From positions 186,001-250,000 of the forward strand of contig UBMU01000012.1 of NCBI GenBank assembly GCA_900466605.1: 64,000 nucleotides of DNA, in the 5' to 3' direction. The stretch is from Hyphomicrobiales bacterium. Lineage in GTDB: Bacteria; Pseudomonadota; Alphaproteobacteria; Rhizobiales; Rhizobiaceae. How positions within the stretch are numbered: position 1 is the first letter of the stretch; every line of letters starts with the position of its first letter. This document shows, piece by piece, positions 27,560 through 37,192 of this stretch. Both the position numbers and the translations under genes were made by a program. Below the pieces are notes generated by a model. The model had not been told where the DNA came from. It made no database searches and saw only the letters and a list, made by a program, of their open reading frames with translations.

Positions 27560-28033
27560 ATGCGAAACTTTCTCATGTCGACGCTCGCTATCGCTACGCT
27601 CGCTTTTACGTCTGCTCCCGCCTTTTCAAGTGAGCATTTGGAAGTCGGGAAGATTGATTGTGATGTATCTGCGGGTATCGGTGTAATTGTCGGATCTCAA
27701 AAAGAGGTGAGTTGTGCGTTCACCCCTTCGCAGTCAGGCTCGCAGGAGCACTATAGCGGCAAGATTACGGAATTCGGTGTCGATATAGGAGAAACAGCAA
27801 AGGCCAAGATGACTTGGCTGGTTTACGCGCCGGCGACCCGAAGCAGACAAGCACTTGCAGGGACGTACGCTGGTGTCAGTGCTGATGCTGCCGTTGGTCT
27901 CGGGCTTGGAGCAAATGTGCTCCTCGGTGGCGATCACGGCACCATCACTCTTCAGCCGATTTCGATTGTAGGCGAAGAAGGGGTCAATATCGCGGCTGGT
28001 GTCACTGCATTGACGCTTCAAGCCGCCAGGTAG
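27560..28033 (+). CDS. Secreted DUF992 family protein
   Basis: 157 residues with a signal peptide (1-23, ending FSSEH). The mature part has the DUF992 pattern: VGKIDCDVSAGIGVIVGS, SCAFTPSQ, HYSGKITEFGVDIGETA, and a glycine-rich GVSADAAVGLGLGANVLLGG stretch. Function is unknown in the family, which is common in Rhizobiales. AAGGA precedes the ATG. Confidence 0.8.
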   Translation: MRNFLMSTLAIATLAFTSAPAFSSEHLEVGKIDCDVSAGIGVIVGSQKEVSCAFTPSQSGSQEHYSGKITEFGVDIGETAKAKMTWLVYAPATRSRQALAGTYAGVSADAAVGLGLGANVLLGGDHGTITLQPISIVGEEGVNIAAGVTALTLQAAR

Positions 28034-28529
28034 CGACGACATGGGCGCTTGACTGTCAACGTCGTGCGCCTCGCACGCTCCTCGCGAGTGCACGAACAGA
28101 AGCTGTGGCATTCGTCACGCCATCCACCCTCACGGTCCTCCGTACTCTTGGGCCTTGGGTGGATGGATGTGGTGAGCGCCCAATCAAAAATAGAGATTGC
28201 AAGCGTGGATATGCGTGACAGCAAGAGCGCTTCCGACAGTCGATCGGCAGATCCAATTCTCATGGCTTTTGTGGTTGGCGTCAGGTTGAATGCTTCAGCG
28301 ACTAGCGCTCCCACGAGCGGAGGCTCTGAAGAACCGTGGCGGCTTCGCGCACGAGTGGATTGAGTGACGAGGAACCCGTTCGTCCCTCTCGAAGGCACAA
28401 GCAGTATACAAAGGTATATCGCTAGTGAACTCCAGTCTGATTAAAGCTGAATATCAGTACGATTCCGTTTGGGAGATCGGCCGGACCATTATAGCGCCAT
28501 CGAACACGAGATGCCGCAGGAGACTGGCC
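28034..28529. other. Region without a convincing gene
   Basis: Overlapping open frames on both strands (about 105-125 codons) lack signal sequences, conserved motifs or good ribosome sites. The leader of the AraC-type gene presumably lies here. Confidence 0.4.
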
Positions 28530-29162
28530 ATGCAACACCATAATGCCGCCCAAGAAGTCCCTGTCTTCAGACTGAGCCTTAGCGGACTTGCCGAGGATAG
28601 CACGGCGGAAATTTCCCACCTGCTGTTGAGGGCCTTAAATTGCATTCAGGATGACGAGAGTGTCGCAATTGACCTTGTGAGAAAAGCGTCGGCCTTGCTT
28701 CAGCCAACAAAACATCGGACCGAGCCACGTCAAGCCTATGGCGGCGGAGGTCTCGCGGCTTGGCAAGTCACGAAGGTCCAGGCATTTATCTTGGATCGGA
28801 TAGAAGGCGCCATTTTGCTGTCTCAGCTTGCTGCGGTTGCAAAGCTTAGTGCGAGCTACTTCTCCGTCGCATTTAAGGCCAGTTTTGGTCTTCCTCCGCA
28901 CGCGTACGTCATGAAATGCCGGGTGGAGCATGCCAAGGAACTGATTTTGGATACCGACCTTCCTCTTTGCGAGATTGCCTTGAATGCCGGACTCGCTGAC
29001 CAGGCACACCTATGCCGAGTCTTCAAACGCTTCACCGGTATGACACCCAGCGCATGGCGTCGCATCAAACTGTCAGTAGATAAGGGTGCTGTTCGCCGGA
29101 ACTATCCAGCATCAGGTCAGCATTCCCCCATTCCGTTTGAACGCGTCCGTTCAAGCACTTGA
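28530..29162 (+). CDS. AraC-family transcriptional regulator
   Basis: 210 residues from ATG 28530 with CAGGAG upstream. The C-terminal 100 residues hold the double HTH: LLSQLAAVAKLSASYFSVAF (first), FGLPPHAYVMKCRVEHAKEL, then LPLCEIALNAGLADQAHLCR and FKRFTGMTPSAWRR. The N-terminal about 75 residues are too short for a cupin effector domain, so it may respond without a classical ligand pocket. The target is not evident; neighbours are unknown secreted proteins. Confidence 0.9.
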   Translation: MQHHNAAQEVPVFRLSLSGLAEDSTAEISHLLLRALNCIQDDESVAIDLVRKASALLQPTKHRTEPRQAYGGGGLAAWQVTKVQAFILDRIEGAILLSQLAAVAKLSASYFSVAFKASFGLPPHAYVMKCRVEHAKELILDTDLPLCEIALNAGLADQAHLCRVFKRFTGMTPSAWRRIKLSVDKGAVRRNYPASGQHSPIPFERVRSST

Positions 29163-29448
29163 CCGAAGCTTACACGCACGGACCCGGGCGATATTCCGCA
29201 GCGAAGTCGATCTGAGCGTGGCGGTGGAAAGGGGTGAGACATCTACCCGGTCGGCTTCGCCAATTTCCTCATTCACACCGAAACCACGGGGCTCTGGCCA
29301 GGGGATCAAACACGAGATCTCGTTTCTTAGAGCCCACAGCATTCGACATCGCATACTTAGATTTCGGACGCGCCCGCGGTCATGTCGCGAAATACGCGTG
29401 GTGGAGCGCCCCCAGGGATGTAGGCGCCGCGGCCACGAAAGTATACCC

Positions 29449-29679
29449 TTAGGCTAGCACTTCCTCAGCGCCTTCTTGCATCGACGATGCCGAGGCTATC
29501 ATGGTAACTGGGTCGGCCGATACGAACAGCGACGAATGCGAGTTGATGATGCTTCCCGACGCTAGCTTGAGGAGAGGGCCGTCGATATCAATGACGGTTT
29601 CGGTGAACACTCGCTCGCCCCATCCATCTGACGTTCCCTCGATCATCACGAAGCGATAACCAGTCCCGATATCAAACAT
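29449..29679 (-). CDS. Small hypothetical protein
   Basis: 76 residues with GGGGGAAC about 8 bases ahead of the ATG at 29679. The sequence has regular beta-type alternation (YRFVMIEGTSDGWGERVFT; LLKLASGSIINSHSSLFVSA) and is typical of small Rhizobiales proteins of unknown function. It is divergent from the DUF1476 gene. Confidence 0.5.
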   Translation of the reverse strand: MFDIGTGYRFVMIEGTSDGWGERVFTETVIDIDGPLLKLASGSIINSHSSLFVSADPVTMIASASSMQEGAEEVLA

Positions 29680-29903
29680 TTGGAATGTTCCCCCGACTCT
29701 TCCAGCAGCCTGCCATTTGCGGTGACTATGTCAAGCGTTTCAGGACGGACACCGTGAGAGAACGCAAAGACCGCGTGGTCCTGGGCTTATTTGACACGAC
29801 AGGCATTCCCAGCAGGTTGGGGCTTCGACTTCTTGCCGGGGATCTTTGTAACATGTCCTTGATTTGTGGTATAATACCAAGACGAAGCCGACGGAGGATT
29901 TCG

Positions 29904-30224
29904 ATGGCAAGTCCGGGCACCGACGCCATGCACTTAGTGCGTCGAAACAAGCTGGTTGGCATGTGGGCGGCAGAGAAACTTTCGCTTGTCGGCGAAAGTG
30001 CAAAGTCCTATTCAGATGACTTGGCGAAGGCGGCGCTTGACGCCCAACGCAACGATATACTTGCCACCACCCGGAGAGACTTCGACGCTGCTGGAGTGGT
30101 TCAATCCGACGATGATATCTCGGCGGTAATGACGCGATGCTGGCTGGAGGCCGTGAAGAAAACGGGGGTGTCCGATGCCAGCGATGGAGCGATGGTAAGG
30201 ATAGCACGCAGTCTCATACGTTGA
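29904..30224 (+). CDS. DUF1476 protein, F-ATPase zeta-inhibitor-like paralogue
   Basis: 106 residues from ATG 29904 with GGAGGAT upstream. VRRNKLVGMWAAEKLSLVGE at residues 12-31 is the conserved core of DUF1476; TTRRDFDAAGVVQSDDDISA and MTRCWLEAVKK complete the four-helix fold. The alphaproteobacterial zeta subunit inhibits F1-ATPase through its N-terminus. The usual gene is chromosomal, so this would be a second, divergent copy. Inhibitory function is inferred. Confidence 0.85.
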   Translation: MASPGTDAMHLVRRNKLVGMWAAEKLSLVGESAKSYSDDLAKAALDAQRNDILATTRRDFDAAGVVQSDDDISAVMTRCWLEAVKKTGVSDASDGAMVRIARSLIR

Positions 30225-30261
30225 TTGCACTGTCAGATGCCGCTCGAAAACGATTCTTCGG

Positions 30262-30564
30262 CTAGATCACAGTATGCAAGGTGTAAGACGTGAGGGTATC
30301 GGAAAACATCAGTGCCTGCACACCAAGCGCGGCGAGCGCAACAACGGTTGCGAGTGCGACCACCGCTGTCGCGAGCACTGGCAGCCGCGGGTCTATCCGC
30401 TGTGCGAGTGGAGTAAATGGACCTGCCTCGATTGTGGTTTGGCAATTGGAACCTGCGCCTTGAACTTGAGGCCGATTGTTGTTTGCCGCAAGCAGCACTC
30501 GAGACTTCGAACGACAAAATATCTGGTTACGCTTCATCTCATCAAGGTAAATCCGGAGAAGCAT
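30262..30564 (-). CDS. Small single-span membrane protein downstream of copC
   Basis: 100 residues with AGGAGG 5 bases before the ATG, a strong start. One hydrophobic segment at about residues 62-85 (LPVLATAVVALATVVALAAL). The N-terminal half is polar with cysteines (IFCRSKSR; GSNCQTT). It begins 25 bases after the CopC-like gene and is probably co-transcribed with it. The family is not recognised; a copper-related role is suggested only by context. Confidence 0.55.
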   Translation of the reverse strand: MLLRIYLDEMKRNQIFCRSKSRVLLAANNNRPQVQGAGSNCQTTIEAGPFTPLAQRIDPRLPVLATAVVALATVVALAALGVQALMFSDTLTSYTLHTVI

Positions 30565-30589
30565 CTCGACCTCCTAGTGCAACTTTGAC

Positions 30590-30982
30590 TTAACGGGAAG
30601 GAAGCTTCACCAGGTGCCGTGCGAGCGGTGCCGGTTCTGGAACGATGAGGGTCGAGCTGCCCCGAAGGACGTGTCCATCCGTGGAGTATGCGATGAAATG
30701 AACCAGGTAGACACCCGGTTGCAACTCCATCTCTATAGGGGCGACCAACTCGTCGACCTTCGGTCCTTGGTAAACGTCTCCGACGGGAATCTCGCCGTCT
30801 GGACCGAACACTCGTACCTGTGATCGCAGAGCGTCCACTGCGGCGGTGAAGTAGAGAGTTACGTCCTGGATTGAGTGGGCGAGATCCGTCGGGCCTCCAT
30901 CTAGTTCTAGCGACGCCTGTGCTTCTGCCGTACAAAGAAGCGACAACGCAAGCGAGACAACCAATGCGGCTTTCCTGATCAT
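30590..30982 (-). CDS. CopC-domain periplasmic protein
   Basis: 130 residues from ATG 30982 (AGGGAG upstream). Signal peptide at 1-24 (RKAALVVSLALSLLCTAEAQ). The remainder has the CopC beta-sandwich: DVTLYFTAAVDALRSQVRVF, VAPIEMELQPGVYLVHFIAY and TDGHVLRGSSTLIV. In CopC the N-terminal His and a GHxxxG-type motif bind copper; the GH motif is present but the mature N-terminus lacks the usual His, so copper affinity may be weak. Confidence 0.8.
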   Translation of the reverse strand: MIRKAALVVSLALSLLCTAEAQASLELDGGPTDLAHSIQDVTLYFTAAVDALRSQVRVFGPDGEIPVGDVYQGPKVDELVAPIEMELQPGVYLVHFIAYSTDGHVLRGSSTLIVPEPAPLARHLVKLPSR

Positions 30983-31531
30983 CTGGGGCTCCCTGATAGG
31001 TTTGAGGCGGTGCGAATGCTTTTGCCGGGAGCCTGATAATGGCCTCGTGCAAACGCGCTTTGTAATCGTATTCAGGGATAGGGACGTCATACTTCGGTGT
31101 TGGCGAGGATAGACCTATGGAGGCTGTTTGCTGTTGAGGTGCCGTATCAGGATGAGTTGCTTTCGATATCGGTAAATTGTTCACCCGGAACCCACGCAGG
31201 CTCCTCGGAACTGGCACGTTGAGTGGCTACTTCAAAAGTGAACGCGCGACTACCGGCATTTCGTGACCAACTTACATTTCGCTTCAGATGCCGCGAGCTG
31301 AAGGTCATCCTCGATTTCTTCAATTCGTGTAGGGGCCTTCTCGTCCTAAGCTTTGTCGAGCTGTCCACCGGCATCGCGGCTGTCGTCTGAATGATTTTCT
31401 CGGTGGTGCTTGCACGTGATATCGAAAGCAGCCTCATACGTTGGATGAGCTTGGTTGCGGCCATCAGGTGCTAAGGGCTTCGGCCGACGAGGTAAACTGT
31501 ATTCGTCCGCCTGGATCTGCGTGATGTTGGC
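30983..31531. other. Gene-poor stretch between copC and the bd oxidase
   Basis: No frame here shows a credible family or ribosome site. A basic frame at 31147-31464 looks like chance. Confidence 0.4.
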
Positions 31532-32518
31532 TTAGTGATAGCCGTCGTCAGCTGGCGCCTTGCCCTTGAAAAGTGAGTAGACAAGAAGCGTATAAATCAG
31601 CGTGATCGGAAGCACGAATACTCCCGCACCCCAGAACATGAAAGCCAAGCTGGAATGGGGAGCGGCCGCCTGTTGCAGCGTTATCGAGAATGGGATGATG
31701 TAGGGAAGAAAGGAGAGGGCAAGGGTCCCGTATGCAGCAAGAAAAAGTAATGCTGCGCCGAAGTATGGGAGACCGTCGGATCGGCGCTTGACCCCGACAT
31801 AGATCAGATAGCAGCTTGCTATACCAATAAGCGGGAAGATGATTAAGATCGGCCTTTCAATCCAACGGTGCATGACGGGAAGCTCCATCGCCAACGAAAG
31901 GCAAAATGCCAAAACAACAAAGATGAGCACGCCGGCCAGCAAGCGAGGGATGTAGGAGTATGACATTTCCCTGACGGCGCCGTTCGTCTTCTTGACGAGC
32001 CATCCGGCGCCGAGAAGCCCATACCCCAGACAGAGGCCGAGACCACACAGAATGGAGAATGGCGAAAGCCAATCAAACGGTCCACCGACAAATCGACCAT
32101 TCTGATTTTCGATGCCAAGGACCATTGCTCCAATCGCTGCACCTTGAACGAAGGTTGCGACAAGCGAACCGCTCGAGAACGCCAGGTCCCAAAACTGCTT
32201 TCGCGTAACACTTTTTTCGCGAAATTCGAATGCGACGCCGCGGAAAATCAGACCCGATAGCATGATGATGATTGGAATATAGAATGCGCTCAGAACGAGC
32301 GAATAGACGACCGGGAATGCACCGAAGAGGATCGTTCCTGTCAAGACGAGCCAAGTTTCATTCCCATCCCACACAGGTGAGATCGCGTTCAACATCTGCT
32401 TTTTTTGGGCCTCATCTTTGGCCAGTCCAAACAGTATTCCCACTCCGAGATCAAATCCATCCAGAAGCACATAGAGGATCAGGGTCAATGCGAGAACGGC
32501 GGTCCAGAAATCGATCAT
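31532..32518 (-). CDS. cioB: Cytochrome bd-type ubiquinol oxidase subunit II (CioB/CydB)
   Basis: 328 residues with about eight membrane spans. MIDFWTAVLALTLILYVLLD and GFDLGVGILFGLAKDEAQKK are the typical start, and WDGNETWLVLTGTILFGAFP is the diagnostic CydB motif. The length matches the cyanide-insensitive branch. It starts 5 bases after subunit I. Together they reduce O2 with quinol without pumping protons, with high oxygen affinity or sulfide/cyanide tolerance. Confidence 0.95.
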   Translation of the reverse strand: MIDFWTAVLALTLILYVLLDGFDLGVGILFGLAKDEAQKKQMLNAISPVWDGNETWLVLTGTILFGAFPVVYSLVLSAFYIPIIIMLSGLIFRGVAFEFREKSVTRKQFWDLAFSSGSLVATFVQGAAIGAMVLGIENQNGRFVGGPFDWLSPFSILCGLGLCLGYGLLGAGWLVKKTNGAVREMSYSYIPRLLAGVLIFVVLAFCLSLAMELPVMHRWIERPILIIFPLIGIASCYLIYVGVKRRSDGLPYFGAALLFLAAYGTLALSFLPYIIPFSITLQQAAAPHSSLAFMFWGAGVFVLPITLIYTLLVYSLFKGKAPADDGYH

Positions 32519-32523
32519 TTGCC

Positions 32524-33930
32524 TTACTCCGCAGGTGCAAGTTGGGTGTCGGGATCATCTCCGCCGATCGCCAGGGGTCGTTTCGGGTTCAGCATTTCAT
32601 CTATCTCGTGGGGGTGAATGTCAGGACCGCGATGTAGCATCCGGTAGATGTAGATGATGCCAGCCGTCGCTATCGTGGTGTAAACAGCAGCAAACATCAC
32701 CAGGCTGATTGCTACTTCGCGCAAGGTAAGGGAAGGAGTTGCTGCTTGGGCGGTGTGCAGGATGCCATATACCGCCCAGGGCTGCCGGCCCACTTCGGCC
32801 GTAAACCATCCCGTCAGAGTCGCGATGAAACCGAGTGGGAAGCAGAGAAAGATTCCCCAAAGCAACCAGCGCCTGCCTTCGATGAGACGGCGTGATGTGT
32901 TCCAGTACCCGTACCAGGCGACCACAAGCATCACTAGGCCGCAGCCGACCATGATCCGAAAGGCAAAAAACGGGATCAGGACCGGAGGACGTTGTTCGCG
33001 TGGGGTGCTCTTGATCCCCTGTTCCTCGGACGTGAAGCTCATCGAGCCTATCAGACTGCCCAGATACGGGATTGATACGGCAAAACTATTCGTTTCAGCG
33101 CTTGCATTCGGTATCGCAAAAAGAATTTCAGATGCTGGTTTTTCATTATCCCACCTGCCTTCGATCGCTGCAAACTTTGCTGGTTGCTTGTCGTGGACGT
33201 AGTCCCCGGTGAGATGTCCAAAAAACAACTGCAGAGGTACAAGGATAGACGCCAAGCCCAGGCCCATCTTGATCATGGTTGTCCCCTCGGTGACGAGGCG
33301 ACGATCAATGAGGTACCATGCTCCTGTGGCCGCAACGCAAAAAGCAGTCGTTATATAGGCTGCTAGAACCATATGAGGAAAACGGACCCACACAACCGGA
33401 CTGAAAATGATTGCCATCCAGTCAGTCGGGATGAAAACTCCCTGTTCGTTCAGTTCAAACCCCACCGGCCACTGCATCCAGGAGTTATTTACCATGATCC
33501 AGAATGAGGAGAGACTTGTGCCAAGCGTAACCATCGCGCAGCCAAACAGGTAAAACCAGGCGGGCACCCGCTTCCGCCCAAACATCATGACGCCGAAGAA
33601 GCTCGCCTCAAGCGCGAAAGCAGTGAAGCTCTCGTAACCGAGGAGAGGCCCTTGGATCGGCCCAGTCTTTAATGAAAGTTCACTCCAGTTGGTGCCGAAC
33701 TGAAAGGCCATCACCACGCCGGTCACGACGCCCAGGCCGAATGCAACGGCAAAGATCCGTTGCCAAAAATCAAACAGCCGCCGATAGAGCGGATTGCCCG
33801 TTGCAAGCCGCAAGCCTTCGAGAAATGTAAGAAACGCAGCGAGCCCCACGGTAAAGGCGGGAAAAAGGATGTGGAATGACACAGTGAACGCAAACTGTAT
33901 TCGCGAAAGAAGCAGTGCACTTATCTCCAT
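32524..33930 (-). CDS. cioA: Cytochrome bd-type ubiquinol oxidase subunit I (CioA/CydA)
   Basis: 468 residues from ATG 33930. SRIQFAFTVSFHILFPAF contains the heme b595 ligand His20; the GRQPWAVYGILHTAQA motif and the short Q-loop (no long insertion) place it in the cyanide-insensitive CioA group. The longer frame to 34008 lacks a ribosome site. It is first of the two-gene operon; its promoter must lie in 33931-34383. Confidence 0.95.
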   Translation of the reverse strand: MEISALLLSRIQFAFTVSFHILFPAFTVGLAAFLTFLEGLRLATGNPLYRRLFDFWQRIFAVAFGLGVVTGVVMAFQFGTNWSELSLKTGPIQGPLLGYESFTAFALEASFFGVMMFGRKRVPAWFYLFGCAMVTLGTSLSSFWIMVNNSWMQWPVGFELNEQGVFIPTDWMAIIFSPVVWVRFPHMVLAAYITTAFCVAATGAWYLIDRRLVTEGTTMIKMGLGLASILVPLQLFFGHLTGDYVHDKQPAKFAAIEGRWDNEKPASEILFAIPNASAETNSFAVSIPYLGSLIGSMSFTSEEQGIKSTPREQRPPVLIPFFAFRIMVGCGLVMLVVAWYGYWNTSRRLIEGRRWLLWGIFLCFPLGFIATLTGWFTAEVGRQPWAVYGILHTAQAATPSLTLREVAISLVMFAAVYTTIATAGIIYIYRMLHRGPDIHPHEIDEMLNPKRPLAIGGDDPDTQLAPAE

Positions 33931-34383
33931 TTCGAACTCCTGAATTTTAGACTGCTCGGGGCCTGAGAAACGATCGGTTGTCGTGCAGGCGGAGTGACGA
34001 CGGTTCAATCGCGACCGGGCATCGGCCTGTGCGCGTCCGAGACCGGCTTAAATACCGGCAGTTTCCAGCCTGAAAGATGCAATGCGCCAAGCTACGAAGG
34101 TGAGGGGACAATTGCTTGTATGTTTTTCTTCTTTGTTGAACCGAATTGCCGTTTTGTCTCTAGTTCTACGTTTGCAAGACGACAGGCCTGAAGGTGGGAT
34201 AAAGCTCGAGATTGGGTCGGAGCAGTCAGCGATATATACGTAGGTATAGTTTCAACGAGCCAGAGCTTGGCTGTACCGTCTCCCCGTAACATCGATAATA
34301 CTGGTGCGCTTTCAGGCTTCCTTGCCGCGGCCGCATCGATGACATGATCAGCAGCCGCTCTTTTAATCCCAAGGGTGATCCAT
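33931..34383. other. Divergent intergenic region of the bd oxidase
   Basis: Holds the promoter for cioAB on the minus strand and for the small plus-strand gene at 34384. I see no clear ANR/FNR dyad (TTGAT-N4-ATCAA) and no supported gene. Confidence 0.4.
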
Positions 34384-34653
34384 ATGATTTGTGGGGACAG
34401 CAACAATGGACGTGCACTTGTAGTCGAACGCTTCCCGAATTGCAGAGTGCAGATCGAGAATTTGCGCGGCTCGCTACCGAGCGAACTCTTTGACGACTAT
34501 GCGCTGGTCGTCGCTGCGCTCACTCGCTATCAGTCAGATCCGGAAATGCAGGTCTTTTCCGATGAATTCGAAGCCGTTGCAAATTCGATCGAACAAGAGA
34601 TCCTCGAACTAATCCAAAGGGACAACGTCGTGCCCTTTCGGCAAAGGATCTGA
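34384..34653 (+). CDS. Small hypothetical protein
   Basis: 89 residues from ATG 34384. The sequence is well-structured (ALVVERFPNCRVQIENLRGS; LFDDYALVVAALTRYQSD; NSIEQEILELIQRDNVVPF), mostly helical with an acidic surface. No family is known to me. It stands alone before the OYE gene. Confidence 0.5.
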   Translation: MICGDSNNGRALVVERFPNCRVQIENLRGSLPSELFDDYALVVAALTRYQSDPEMQVFSDEFEAVANSIEQEILELIQRDNVVPFRQRI

Positions 34654-34934
34654 TTTTAAATTGGTGTACTAAAGGAACTGCAATCTGGACATGCCGCTAG
34701 AGAGCGCCAAATCTCGAGAAGGCACTTCGCAAGCAAGAATTGGATTTCGCTGCGGGCGATTTCTGGGGAATGCGTCTTATGGCGCAGATTGAAATGCCAA
34801 GAGCAACGACGTCGGACTTTCGTAAATATGCGTCGTTAATTCAACGAGAGTTGCTCGGGTCATTGTTTGTCAATTTTTCAACCGGGGCCACGACGAGTAA
34901 CGTCGCAAGCTCCTTGCATGGAAGGGTCAATGAC

Positions 34935-36047
34935 GTGAGTGCAACCAGGCTTTTCTCCCCGTTCGAAATCGGATCGTTGAAAATGCGAAACCGGATCGTG
35001 ATCGCACCGATGTGCCAGTACTCGGCCACCGACGGCGAGATGTCTGATTGGCATTTGATCCACCTTGGAAATCTTGCTTTGTCTGGCGCCGCCATACTCA
35101 CGATCGAGGCAACAGCGGTTACACCTGAAGGAAGAATCTCATACGGTGATGTCGGACTGTACTCCGATGGTTGCCAAAGAGCCATGGATAGGGTCCTTAC
35201 CGGAGTTCGACGCTGGTCGGATATGCCGATTGCCGTGCAACTCGGCCATGCTGGACGGAAGGCATCCACCGAAATTCCCTGGAAAGGCGGGCATCAGATT
35301 GCGCCCGGCCAGGAACATGGCTGGAAGACGACCGCCCCTAGTTCTATTGCATTCCGAGAGCACTACGACCAACCGAACTCACTCGACAAATCCGGCCTTG
35401 AGCGGATCCGAAAGTCCTTCGCGGACGCCGCAAGAAGAGCCGCTGCACTCGGTATCGACGCGATCCAGATTCATGGCGCGCACGGTTATCTGCTCCACCA
35501 ATTTTTGTCTCCGCTTTCCAACGCGCGCACAGACGAGTACGGAGGTTCCCTAGAAAACCGACTTCGATTTCCGCTCGAGGTCTTTGAGACGGTCCGAAGC
35601 GCGTTTCCTTCGGAAAAACCTGTCACAATGAGAGTGTCCGCGACTGATTGGGTGGAAGCAGGATGGGATCTCGAACAGGCTATTGTGTTCTCCATCGAGT
35701 TGGAGAAGCGTGGATGCGCAGCGATCCATGTTTCCACAGGTGGTTTGGCACACAATCAGGAGATCACAATCGGCCCAAGCTATCAGGTTCCCTTCGCTCG
35801 GGCCGTGAAGCAAGCGGTCAAAATTCCTGTGGTAGCTGTCGGCCTCATCACTGACTTTGAACAGGCCGAAGCAGTCCTGACGACCGGTGACGCGGACCTT
35901 ATCGCAATTGCCAGGGCAATTCTTTATGATCCACGCTGGCCATGGCACGCCGCCGCCCATTTTGGCGAGAGCATTCAAGCTGCCGATCAGTACCTACGCT
36001 GCCAGCCGCGGCAATTTCGGCATCTTTTCGAACAGAAGAAGCAATAG
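34935..36047 (+). CDS. Old Yellow Enzyme-family NADH:flavin oxidoreductase (YqjM/xenobiotic reductase type)
   Basis: 370 residues from a GTG at 34935 (GGAAGGG upstream); the frame extends back to 34740 but the extra 65 residues match nothing in the family. FSPFEIGSLKMRNRIVIAPM and CQYSATDGEMSDWH are the classic opening with the redox-sensing Cys; IQIHGAHGYLLHQFLSP and RTDEYGGSLENR hold the substrate and FMN sites; DLIAIARAILYDPRWPWHAA closes it. It reduces activated C=C bonds of enones, nitro compounds or quinones using NAD(P)H. Confidence 0.93.
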   Translation: MSATRLFSPFEIGSLKMRNRIVIAPMCQYSATDGEMSDWHLIHLGNLALSGAAILTIEATAVTPEGRISYGDVGLYSDGCQRAMDRVLTGVRRWSDMPIAVQLGHAGRKASTEIPWKGGHQIAPGQEHGWKTTAPSSIAFREHYDQPNSLDKSGLERIRKSFADAARRAAALGIDAIQIHGAHGYLLHQFLSPLSNARTDEYGGSLENRLRFPLEVFETVRSAFPSEKPVTMRVSATDWVEAGWDLEQAIVFSIELEKRGCAAIHVSTGGLAHNQEITIGPSYQVPFARAVKQAVKIPVVAVGLITDFEQAEAVLTTGDADLIAIARAILYDPRWPWHAAAHFGESIQAADQYLRCQPRQFRHLFEQKKQ

Positions 36048-36342
36048 GTACGGTTGCAGGCGACGGAAGCGTCGCCATGCAATGTTTGGCCGACCACAGC
36101 GGGTGACAATGACCGCTGTTGTCGCGATGCAATTTTGCGATCCGCGATCCTCCATGGCAGCGGAGTTCCAATGAGGGCACCAATCGATTGTTCTGCCAAC
36201 TACCTCGTGGCACCGGCTATCCGCGCACAATCAAACCAAGGTGTGCCACCGCAAGGCAGCTAAAGAACGCGCGGGAAAGATCGCGCTTTTCCAGGCGCTT
36301 GCAGAGAAGTCTACCGAGTCTATTGCAGAAATGGAGGGGTAA
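36048..36342. other. Intergenic stretch before the NIPSNAP gene
   Basis: No frame with family signal was seen. GGAGGGG just ahead of 36343 is the ribosome site of the next gene. Confidence 0.4.
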
Positions 36343-36702
36343 ATGTCCGCGGAGGAGGTGATTTGCGAGGTTCGCTATTACATTGATCAAGACGGCCTGG
36401 AAGAGTTTGCTGCCTACGCTCGAACGTGGAAAATGCTCATTGAACGGTACGGCGGGCGCCACGAGGGATATCTCCTTACTCGTCAGGCTCCCATGGGGGC
36501 GACTGTGAGTTTTCCAGAGCTCGCAGAAGATAACGCAGAGCCCCTCGCCATTGCGCGCTTCGCATTTCCAGATGAAGCGACATATCTCCGATATCGGGAT
36601 GAAGTTCAAAGGGATCCTGATGGGATCGAAGCCAATTCTCGATACTCGGGCAAACCGCCCTTTAAAAGATACGAGCGGATCTTCCTTGAAGAATGGGTGT
36701 GA
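36343..36702 (+). CDS. NIPSNAP-family protein
   Basis: 119 residues with GGAGGGG ahead of the ATG. The ferredoxin-like dimeric alpha/beta-barrel is shown by VICEVRYYIDQDGLEEFAAY, LIERYGGRHEGYLLT, and IARFAFPDEATYLRYRDEVQ. NIPSNAP proteins are small stress or enzyme-accessory proteins of loosely defined role. It sits alone in a run of stress-related genes. Confidence 0.85.
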   Translation: MSAEEVICEVRYYIDQDGLEEFAAYARTWKMLIERYGGRHEGYLLTRQAPMGATVSFPELAEDNAEPLAIARFAFPDEATYLRYRDEVQRDPDGIEANSRYSGKPPFKRYERIFLEEWV

Positions 36703-36811
36703 AAATAGCCGTCCCTACTCTTGGATTGGCCGTGCTTGAAATGCACCAACTGATTGACGCCATTCCCAAAGCCTAGTCGTGCCTTCCATCCTACGGAACA
36801 GCTCGCCAGTA

Positions 36812-37063
36812 CTACCAAGGGGGTCCAACGTCCATCACTTCGGCGTCGACCCGCTCACCATTTCCTGCGAGCTCGGTTGTCCAGTTCCCTTCGGCATTCT
36901 GGTACGACACCAATACGTCCTCTTCGCTTGTGCCTTGGCGTGAAGCGGCTACCCTGGCTGCTTCAAGGGCAGTCCGGTGGTCGGGGAACCTGTCTGACCA
37001 CACCTCTTCGATGTGGTACGCCCATCCGCCGTCGTGTTCACCGACGTGATATGTCACATGCAT
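36812..37063 (-). CDS. DUF2188 domain protein
   Basis: 83 residues with GAAGGA ahead of the ATG. HVTYHVGEHDGGWAYHIEEV, then RTALEAARVAASRQGTSEED and VSYQNAEGNWTTEL form the small beta-beta-alpha-beta DUF2188 fold. Members often co-occur with stress genes. Function is unknown. Confidence 0.8.
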   Translation of the reverse strand: MHVTYHVGEHDGGWAYHIEEVWSDRFPDHRTALEAARVAASRQGTSEEDVLVSYQNAEGNWTTELAGNGERVDAEVMDVGPPW

Positions 37064-37192
37064 GTATTTAATCCTTCATTGATTGAAAGGCTCTCAAAGG
37101 TGAAAAGCGCTGGTATTGGGCTGTGAAGTACCGGCCGGTCTCGATAGGCTGCGGCCAGCCGATGCTTGCCTGTCAATGTCATCATGGCGCTC

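Noticed and set aside
28018..28398. Open frames of 100-126 codons on both strands
   Set aside because: Neither has a start signal or recognisable domain.
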